DNA of 12,460 bases from positions 1 to 12,460 of the forward strand of contig CAZDEF010000072.1 of NCBI GenBank assembly GCA_964504385.1, written 5' to 3'. This document shows, in pieces, positions 7,111 through 12,460 of the stretch. The notes beneath the pieces were generated by a model, which did not search any database, was not told the origin of the DNA, and worked only from the letters and a program-made list of their open reading frames with translations. The first letter of the stretch is position 1; the number at the start of each line of letters is the position of its first letter. The translations under genes and the position numbers were made by a program. This stretch comes from Limiplasma sp964504385 (GTDB lineage: Bacteria > Bacillota > Clostridia > Christensenellales > Aristaeellaceae).

Positions 7111-8292
7111 TCAGTTCTGACGCAGCAGCCGGTCACGGCGGCGCAGCATTGCAACGGCCAGCACCCCCAGCAGGAGCAGCCCAAATACCGTGCAAAACAT
7201 GGCCTGAATGCTGATCACGTCCAGCAGCCAACCGGTCACAGCCGGCAGCACCAGCGATGCGCTGCCGCTGGCCGTGGCCAGCATGCCGCTGATGGTGCCT
7301 GAAGCTTTGGGGAACATAAACCCACCCACCCCAACGATGAGGTTGAACAGGGAACCCGTACACATCCCCGCCAGCAGAGCGCACGCACAGAACAGCCCCG
7401 CATGGCTGGTGAGGGTACATACGGCAAAGAACACAGCCGCCAACAGCGGCGCCCATGTGAGTACCTGCAGATTGGCAAAGCGGCGCAGCAGCCGCATGAC
7501 CACCAGTGAGCCCAGCAGCGCGCCAAGGCTGAAGATGCTCAACATGCGCACGGCATCCGCATTGGCCATCTGTGTGCGACCGGAAGCCAACGTGGTGATC
7601 CACGTCAACCCCATGGTATGCGCACCATAGAGGCAAAACGTGGTCAGCATCAGCAGGAGCCCTTCCCTGCCCAGTTTTGGCAGCTGAACATAGCCGTTCT
7701 CCTGCGCAGTACGCACCGTCACGGGCGGGAAGAATACAAACTGACGCGCAAGGATCATCCCAAGCGTAACCAGACCGCAGATCCAATACAGATACTTCCA
7801 CGGCATTCCGCCCGCCAGCAACAGGCTCGCACCAAAAGGCACAAGAATGCCGCCCAGCGCATACACCGTCTGCACCCGCACCTGAGCGATCTGCGTATTG
7901 CCGCTGCCGGCATAGCAGTCAAACACCAATGCCAGCATCGTTGTGTTGACCATGCCATAGAACACGCCGCAGAGCACGCACATCAGCATACCGCCAGCCA
8001 GTGAACGAACCATCGGCATGGCGAAGAAAAAAAACGCCATGCCGATAAGGCCGAACAACACCAGCGTCCTCCTGCCGAAGCGATCCGACAGCGCGCCACA
8101 CACGATCTGGATCAGCAAACGGCCTACGCCCATACAACTGATCATCAGAGAAATTCGGTTTTCCGCCACACCATAGCTGTCCGCCAAGCGCCCCTGAGTG
8201 GCGTTCACGATCGTAAGCACCGCCCCCAGAAGCGCCATGGCGGCATACGCATAGAAGGCGGTTAGGCGCAAGGACTGCTTCTTTTCCGTCAT
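7111..8292 (-). CDS. Major facilitator superfamily transporter
   Basis: A 393-residue integral membrane carrier with about twelve hydrophobic segments in two halves. A charged loop around 186-210 (FFPPVTVRTAQENG and PKLGREG) separates them. The MFS motif A between helices 2 and 3 is GALSDRFGRR (66-75). The protein starts with a short cytoplasmic basic tail (MTEKKQ) and ends with RRRDRLLRQN, which fits the positive-inside rule at both ends. Its ATG (8290-8292) shares one base with the stop of the ATPase gene livF (TGATG), so translation is probably coupled; GGGAGAA also lies upstream. It may import a related substrate, or export a product so that uptake by the ABC system is balanced. It has no motif that I can tie to a particular substrate class. 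Confidence 0.92.
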   Translation of the reverse strand: MTEKKQSLRLTAFYAYAAMALLGAVLTIVNATQGRLADSYGVAENRISLMISCMGVGRLLIQIVCGALSDRFGRRTLVLFGLIGMAFFFFAMPMVRSLAGGMLMCVLCGVFYGMVNTTMLALVFDCYAGSGNTQIAQVRVQTVYALGGILVPFGASLLLAGGMPWKYLYWICGLVTLGMILARQFVFFPPVTVRTAQENGYVQLPKLGREGLLLMLTTFCLYGAHTMGLTWITTLASGRTQMANADAVRMLSIFSLGALLGSLVVMRLLRRFANLQVLTWAPLLAAVFFAVCTLTSHAGLFCACALLAGMCTGSLFNLIVGVGGFMFPKASGTISGMLATASGSASLVLPAVTGWLLDVISIQAMFCTVFGLLLLGVLAVAMLRRRDRLLRQN

Positions 8293-9005
8293 CAGACAGA
8301 TTCTCCCAAGAAAGCGGCGATAACGTCCGGATCGTTCAGCAGCTGCTGTCCGGAACCTTCCTTGCGGATAAAGCCGTTCTCCAGCACATACGCCTTGTCG
8401 CAGATGTTCAACGCCTTGCGGGCGTTCTGCTCCACCAGCAGAATGGTCACGCCGGACTCGCGGATCTCGTTGATCATCTTGAATACGGTGTTGACCACGA
8501 TGGGAGCCAGACCCAGCGAAGGCTCGTCCAGCAGCAGCAGCTTGGGCTGCGCCATCAAGCCTCGGCCAATGGCCAGCATCTGCTGTTCACCGCCAGACAG
8601 GGTGCCTGCAAACTGATTGCGGCGCTCTGCCAGGATCGGGAACATTTCCAGAATGTGATCCAGCGTCTTTTGCAGCTCTGCACCCTTGTACAGGAAACCG
8701 CCGATCTTCAGATTGTCGATGACCGAAAGCCCGGCAAACACCTTGCGGCCTTCCGGCACATGAACGATGCCTGCACGCACGATCTTGTGGGGCGCAACGC
8801 CCACCATCTCCTTGCCAAGGAAACGAATGGAGCTGCCGCTCTTGGCCGCATTCAGGCCGGAGATGGTGCGCAGCATGGTAGATTTACCAGCGCCGTTCGC
8901 GCCGATGATGGATACGATGCTGCCTTCTTCTGCGCGCAGGGAAGCGCCCTGCAGCGCCTGAATGTGCCCATAGTTGACAGACAGGTTATTGATCTCAAGC
9001 ATCAT
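8292..9005 (-). CDS. livF: ABC transporter ATP-binding protein, LivF-type
   Basis: A 237-residue nucleotide-binding subunit of a branched-chain/hydrophobic amino acid-type (HAAT) importer; it hydrolyses ATP on the cytoplasmic face of the permeases. Walker A is GANGAGKST (35-43), the signature LSGGEQQ (136-142), and Walker B LLLLDEP with catalytic E161. VEQN places a Gln (Q193) at the switch-histidine position, which is characteristic of LivF and distinguishes it from LivG. HVPEGRKVF (82-90) is the LivF-type Q-loop region. The length is normal for the family. Two adjacent ATG codons exist (9005 and 9002); GGAGGA lies seven bases before the first. It starts three bases after the livG stop and its own stop overlaps the MFS start. 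The name denotes family, not proven leucine transport. Confidence 0.95.
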   Translation of the reverse strand: MMLEINNLSVNYGHIQALQGASLRAEEGSIVSIIGANGAGKSTMLRTISGLNAAKSGSSIRFLGKEMVGVAPHKIVRAGIVHVPEGRKVFAGLSVIDNLKIGGFLYKGAELQKTLDHILEMFPILAERRNQFAGTLSGGEQQMLAIGRGLMAQPKLLLLDEPSLGLAPIVVNTVFKMINEIRESGVTILLVEQNARKALNICDKAYVLENGFIRKEGSGQQLLNDPDVIAAFLGESV

Positions 9006-9008
9006 GGG

Positions 9009-9773
9009 TCATTCCTCCTCACCCAGATAGGCCTTGATGACCTCCGGATTCTGCTGCACTTCCGCAGGCGTACCCACGGCGATGGTCTGGCCGAAGTCCT
9101 GCACATAGATGATCTCGGAAATGGACATGACCAGCTCCAAACGGTGCTCAATGAGCAGAATGGTAATGCCACGTTCGTCGCGGATGCGCAGGATCAGCTT
9201 GGTCAGCTCCTGCACTTCCTTGGGGTTCAGACCTGCGGCCGGCTCGTCCAGCAGCAGCACCTTCGGATCCGCCGCCAATGCGCGGGCGATCTCCAGCTTT
9301 CTCTGCAAACCATAGGACAGATTCTCCGGATTTTCCAGCACATAGTCGCCCAGTCCCACCCACTGCAGTTCTTCCAGTGCGCGCAGGCGCGTGCGCTTTT
9401 CCTCCGCACGGCGGCGGGGCGTGAGCAGAATAGCGTCCAGCAGATTATACTTGGAAGAAGAGTCCAGCGTGGTCTGCACATTCTCCAGACAATTCAGGCC
9501 ATGGAACAGGCGGATATTCTGGAAGGTGCGGGAAATGCCCTTCAGTGCGATCCGGTGCTGCGCCAGCTTGGTGATCTCCTCGCCGTCCAGAAAGATCTGA
9601 CCCTCATCGGCCGTATACACACCGGAGATCACGTTGAAAATGGTGGTCTTTCCGGCGCCGTTGGGGCCAATGACACCAATGATCTGTCCCTCCTGCGCCG
9701 TCAGCGAAAAGTTCTGCACAGCCTTGACGCCGCCGAAGCTAAGGGATACGTTTTTCAGTTCCAGTCTGTTCAT
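9009..9773 (-). CDS. livG: ABC transporter ATP-binding protein, LivG-type
   Basis: A 254-residue ATPase subunit that pairs with LivF on the LivHM permease dimer. Walker A is GPNGAGKTT (36-44), the Q-loop Gln is Q85 in SRTFQNIRLF, and the signature is LSYGLQRKLEIARAL (152-166), where the usual LSGGQ is changed to LSYGL, as is common in LivG proteins. Walker B is VLLLDEP (E177), the D-loop follows in AGLNP, and the switch His is H210 in LLIEHRLELVM. A C-terminal LivG-type tail (GTPAEVQ, then VIKAYLGEE) completes it. The ATG at 9773 overlaps the livM stop by four bases (ATGA), so the two are likely translationally coupled. The final Glu codons double as the ribosome site of livF. Confidence 0.95.
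   Translation of the reverse strand: MNRLELKNVSLSFGGVKAVQNFSLTAQEGQIIGVIGPNGAGKTTIFNVISGVYTADEGQIFLDGEEITKLAQHRIALKGISRTFQNIRLFHGLNCLENVQTTLDSSSKYNLLDAILLTPRRRAEEKRTRLRALEELQWVGLGDYVLENPENLSYGLQRKLEIARALAADPKVLLLDEPAAGLNPKEVQELTKLILRIRDERGITILLIEHRLELVMSISEIIYVQDFGQTIAVGTPAEVQQNPEVIKAYLGEEE
9013..9018 (-). promoter_or_regulatory. livF ribosome binding site embedded in the livG C-terminus
   Basis: GGAGGA on the minus strand, formed by the last Glu codons of livG, seven bases before the ATG at 9005. It supports the first of the two adjacent ATG codons as the livF start and indicates translational coupling. Confidence 0.75.
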
Positions 9774-10663
9774 TTTTTCAGCGCTCCTTCCCTTGCTGCC
9801 GCTTCTGCCAAAAGGCGTTCCTTGCGCTTATCGCGGCTGAAAAACAGATCGGAGATCTCCCAGTAGCCAAACACGCCGTTGGGCTTGAAGTTCAGCACCA
9901 GCAGCACCATGGCGCTGTAGATCAGCACCTGATAATCCGCAAAGCGGGAGAAGAACTGGCTCAGCGCGCTCAGGCCGAAAGTGGCGATGATGGAACCAGT
10001 CAGGCTGTTCACGCCGCCAAAGAACACCCAGGAGATCCACTCGCCGGATTTGCGCCAGCCAAACAGCGACGGATCCACATACTGCAGATAGAAGGCATAC
10101 AGGCCGCCCGCCAAACCGGCCAAACCGGCCGCGCACAGGAAGGAACGCATCTTGACCGCCGCCATATTGATGCCCATGGATTTGCTGGCCAGCTCATCGG
10201 ACTTGATGGCAATGGCCATGCGTCCGAATTTGGAGTGGCGGAAATTGCGGGCAAAGAAAATGCCGAAGGCCAGGAAGATGATCGCCACCAGCAACGTGGT
10301 GTGCTTGGGGATATCCGACATGCCCAGCGCGCCGCCCGTCACATTGGACTGGTTGAGCAGCGCGATCACCGCCTCGCCATAGCAGAGCGTGACCAGCGCC
10401 AGATATTCCTTTCGCAAACGCATGATGGGATATCCGCATATGAAACCCATGGCAACAGACAGCACCACGCCTACCAGCAGGCAGGGCAGAAAGGGCCAGT
10501 CGTACATCTTGCCCAGCACAGCCGCGGTATAAGCGCCCAGCGCCATGAAAGAAGCCTGACCCAGCGAGAACATGCCCGTCAGACCGGTCAGAATGTACAG
10601 GCCGCACACCGTGATACAGGTGATCGAAGTGAAAGTCAATACTGCTTCAACATAAGGGTTCAT
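9770..10663 (-). CDS. livM: Branched-chain amino acid-type ABC transporter permease, LivM family
   Basis: A 297-residue inner membrane permease with about eight to ten hydrophobic segments. Family marks are YILTGLTGMFSLGQASFMALGAYTAA (23-48), with the LivM-type G-x-x-SLGQ turn, and the cytoplasmic coupling stretch around SMGINMAAVKMRSF (162-175). The conserved KSGEWISWVFFGGVNSLTGS segment (about 205-224) contacts the ATPases. The charged C-terminal tail (RDKRKERL and following) is cytoplasmic. It starts 17 bases after livH with GGGAGAA just upstream of the ATG, and its stop overlaps the livG start. It forms the translocation pore with LivH. The transported ligand is set mainly by the binding protein. 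Confidence 0.93.
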   Translation of the reverse strand: MNPYVEAVLTFTSITCITVCGLYILTGLTGMFSLGQASFMALGAYTAAVLGKMYDWPFLPCLLVGVVLSVAMGFICGYPIMRLRKEYLALVTLCYGEAVIALLNQSNVTGGALGMSDIPKHTTLLVAIIFLAFGIFFARNFRHSKFGRMAIAIKSDELASKSMGINMAAVKMRSFLCAAGLAGLAGGLYAFYLQYVDPSLFGWRKSGEWISWVFFGGVNSLTGSIIATFGLSALSQFFSRFADYQVLIYSAMVLLVLNFKPNGVFGYWEISDLFFSRDKRKERLLAEAAAREGALKK

Positions 10664-10680
10664 TCATATTCTCCCTTCCA

Positions 10681-11580
10681 TCAGGCCTTGTCCTTCACGA
10701 CAACGCCGGCAATGCCCTGCGGGCGGATCAGCAGGAAGACCAACATCAGCACAAAGATGAGCACGCGGGCCATATTGGAGCCGACAAAATAAACCAGGAA
10801 TTGCTCCACAACGCCCAGCACGAACGCGCCGATCACAGCGCCATACACGCTGCCCAAACCGCCGATGACCGAGGAAATGAAGCCCTTGGTCACCACGTCG
10901 CTGCCCAACTGCGCGTAGATCTTGTTTTTCACGCCCAAGAACACACCGCCCACGCCGGCCATGATGCCCGCCAGAATGAACACGATCTGGATGGTCAGCG
11001 CCACGTTGATACCCATCAGATTGGCCGTATCGCGGTCAAAGGAGGTGGCGCGGATAGCGCGGCCATACTTGGTCTTATATAGAAACACAAACAGCAGCAT
11101 CAGCACGATCACGGCCGAAACCAGCATGTACAGATAGTTGGTCATGATCGTATACTTGGTGCCAAACAGCGTGATTTTGATTGAAAGTGAAGAGTAGAAC
11201 TTGGGGAAAGCCAGCGCGCGAATGCCAACGCCGTTATTCACCAGCTGTTCCACCAGCGTGCCCCATGTCAGGGAAGAAACGAAGAAATAGAAGTTGGATG
11301 CGCTTTTCTTCGCAATTCTGCGGAAAGCGAGAAATTCTGTGATGAGACCAATCAGTGCACCGGCAAAGATGGCGGCGCACAGGCTGCCCAGCAACCCAAG
11401 CTGGAACTTGTTGCAAAACCAATAGCTTACAAAAGCCGCCGCGCTGATCATGGAACCATGAGCGAAGTTGGTGAACTTCATGATGGAATAGACCAGACAG
11501 AAACCGACGGCAATCATGGAGTAGGATCCTCCAATGGCCAGGCCGTTGACCAACGTCTGCACGAATGTAGTGATTGCCAT
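10681..11580 (-). CDS. livH: Branched-chain amino acid-type ABC transporter permease, LivH family
   Basis: A 299-residue inner membrane permease. The N-terminal half shows the LivH pattern LVNGLAIGGSYSMIAVG (10-26), then NFAHGSMISAAAF (38-50). The coupling loop includes ATSFDRDTANLMGIN near 177-191, and the conserved GLGSVYGAVIGAFVLGVVE segment (about 245-263) is the family's equivalent of the EAA loop. It ends with RPQGIAG, as most LivH proteins do. The ATG at 11580 has GGGAGG nine bases upstream; another ATG at 11588 is out of frame. A 110-base gap with a stem-loop separates it from the binding-protein gene upstream, whereas downstream genes are tightly packed. Confidence 0.94.
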   Translation of the reverse strand: MAITTFVQTLVNGLAIGGSYSMIAVGFCLVYSIMKFTNFAHGSMISAAAFVSYWFCNKFQLGLLGSLCAAIFAGALIGLITEFLAFRRIAKKSASNFYFFVSSLTWGTLVEQLVNNGVGIRALAFPKFYSSLSIKITLFGTKYTIMTNYLYMLVSAVIVLMLLFVFLYKTKYGRAIRATSFDRDTANLMGINVALTIQIVFILAGIMAGVGGVFLGVKNKIYAQLGSDVVTKGFISSVIGGLGSVYGAVIGAFVLGVVEQFLVYFVGSNMARVLIFVLMLVFLLIRPQGIAGVVVKDKA

Positions 11581-11636
11581 AGCGTCATGCCTCCCGGGAA
11601 CGAATTGGTGGATTTGGATCCCACTTTCAAAAGTCA

Positions 11637-11664
11637 GGGGCCGCCACCAGTGGATGGCAGCCCC
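11637..11664 (-). terminator. GC-rich stem-loop between binding-protein and permease genes (probable attenuator or mRNA-stabilising hairpin)
   Basis: On the plus strand GGGGC (11637-11641) pairs with GCCCC (11660-11664). After one C-A mismatch, GCCA (11643-11646) pairs with TGGC (11655-11658), leaving an 8-base loop. In the transcript the stem is followed by UGACUUUUGAAAG, a short U run. It lies in the only intergenic gap over 100 bases in the operon. A hairpin here could stop most transcripts or protect the 3' end of the binding-protein message, giving more binding protein than permease, which is a known arrangement in solute-binding ABC operons. Which of the two it does is inference. Confidence 0.6.
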
Positions 11665-11690
11665 CGAGATGATAAGAGGATCGTTTTACA

Positions 11691-12460
11691 TTAGTAGGAG
11701 AACTCTTCCAGCGTGTAGTCCACGGTATCGGCAGAGTAGCCAACCAGCAGCTTGTACTCGGAAGGATTGCCTTCGCCGGTGTACTCGTAAATGTTCATGG
11801 CCAGGCCATAGGGCTGGTGAGTGTCCTCGCCCAGGGAGATGATGCCGGTCAGGCCTTCATAATCCTTGAGCATGCCCAGCTGAGCGCGCACGCCTTCGGG
11901 AGTAGCGCCGCCCTCGGCGATGCAGTGAGCCAGCACGCTGGCCATGTCATAGCCCAGACAGAACTTCATCAGGTTGGTAGCGCCGGTGTAGCCGGACCAA
12001 GCAGCATATTCATTCCAGATGCCGCTGATCTTTTCGCTGCCCAGATCGATGTTGGACACGAATACGCAGCCCTTGATGTCTTCGGGGGCGACCTGCTCAT
12101 TCAGCACGGGAGCAGCGTCCAGACCGCACACGATCTGGCCTTCCCAGCCGTAGGAGCGGATCTGCTCGATCATGCCGCCCAGTTCAGCAGTGTAGTTGGG
12201 GCAGAAGAGCACGTCGGGGTTGGCGTCCAGCATCTTCATGATCTGAGTGCTGAAGTCGGTGTCGCCAGCCACGAAGTTCTGAGCAGCCACGATGTTGCCG
12301 CCGTTGGCGCGCATATAAGCGCTGAAGGCGTAGTACAGGGAGTAGCTGTAGGAGTTATCGGTGCGGTAGAGCACAGCGATGTTGTTGTAGCCCTGCTCCA
12401 GGCACCACTTGGCCTGGATAGCGCCCTGCAGGTCGCAGGAAGGCTGAGACAGGAACATGT
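11691..12460 (-). CDS. livJ: Branched-chain amino acid-type ABC transporter substrate-binding protein, LivJ-like (5' end outside window)
   Basis: The frame is open to the window edge, so the Met at 12458 is internal and the gene continues upstream. The 255 visible residues cover roughly the last two thirds of a family usually 380-420 residues long; the signal peptide/lipobox and first ligand-binding residues are not seen. Visible landmarks of the type I periplasmic-binding fold are IAVLYRTDNSYSYSLYYAF (start of the second lobe), DTDFSTQIMKMLDANPDVLFCPNY, GWEGQIVCGLDAA, and the C-terminal GLTGIISLGEDTHQP strand. The protein ends in a TAA at 11691. The product should capture the ligand outside the membrane and deliver it to LivHM. 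Its position as the first visible gene suggests that it leads the operon. The ligand cannot be deduced; the enzymes downstream argue against an ordinary branched-chain amino acid. Confidence 0.92.
   Translation of the reverse strand, partial: MFLSQPSCDLQGAIQAKWCLEQGYNNIAVLYRTDNSYSYSLYYAFSAYMRANGGNIVAAQNFVAGDTDFSTQIMKMLDANPDVLFCPNYTAELGGMIEQIRSYGWEGQIVCGLDAAPVLNEQVAPEDIKGCVFVSNIDLGSEKISGIWNEYAAWSGYTGATNLMKFCLGYDMASVLAHCIAEGGATPEGVRAQLGMLKDYEGLTGIISLGEDTHQPYGLAMNIYEYTGEGNPSEYKLLVGYSADTVDYTLEEFSY

Noticed and set aside
12456..12458. ATG at 12458 as the start of the binding-protein gene.
   Set aside because: The frame remains open to the window edge and the visible protein lacks a signal peptide and the first lobe, so this Met is internal.

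Overview
The window reads as one long minus-strand catabolic operon, at least 12 kb, from a GC-rich anaerobic Firmicute. A gut Clostridia member is my best guess. The evidence is purine-rich AGGAGG-type ribosome sites before most genes, the style of the proteins (a single-domain Old Yellow Enzyme with an Fe-S cysteine cluster, a fumarate-reductase-like flavoprotein, PRK12745-like SDR), and very tight gene packing. I cannot name the species.

Transcription runs from right to left. At the right edge is the C-terminal two thirds of a periplasmic-type (lipoprotein-type in Gram-positives) branched-chain-amino-acid-family binding protein (livJ-like, 11691-12460, cut by the window). A 110-base gap follows, holding a GC-rich stem-loop at 11637-11664. 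Then comes a complete Liv/HAAT-type ABC importer: permeases livH (10681-11580) and livM (9770-10663), ATPases livG (9009-9773) and livF (8292-9005). An MFS carrier (7111-8292) starts in the stop codon of livF. Five enzymes follow with gaps of 14-58 bases: a Gfo/Idh/MocA dehydrogenase (5894-7051), an SDR dehydrogenase (5093-5863), a FAD-dependent fumarate reductase/succinate dehydrogenase-like flavoprotein (3129-5072), a mandelate racemase/muconate-lactonizing-like enolase-superfamily protein (1792-3099), and an Old Yellow Enzyme-type oxidoreductase with a C-terminal four-cysteine cluster (479-1777). A strong stem-loop at 431-468 closes the operon.

Left of the terminator the sequence becomes visibly more AT-rich. 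It holds a 107-codon minus-strand fragment (50-373) that resembles the C-terminal nuclease-like domain of Firmicute phage/mobile-element proteins and lacks a convincing start. Bases 1-49 hold no gene that I can see.

Taken together (inference): the binding protein and ABC importer bring in a small carboxylate-bearing molecule. Two NAD(P)-dependent dehydrogenases interconvert hydroxyl and keto groups, the enolase-superfamily enzyme acts at a carbon alpha to a carboxylate, and the two flavoproteins reduce (or form) carbon-carbon double bonds. The set of chemistries is clear but the substrate is not. A hydroxylated or cyclic acid, such as a sugar-acid, plant-derived hydroaromatic or glycoside-type compound, would fit better than plain leucine, isoleucine or valine. 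No regulator, CoA ligase or RNA gene is visible in the window.
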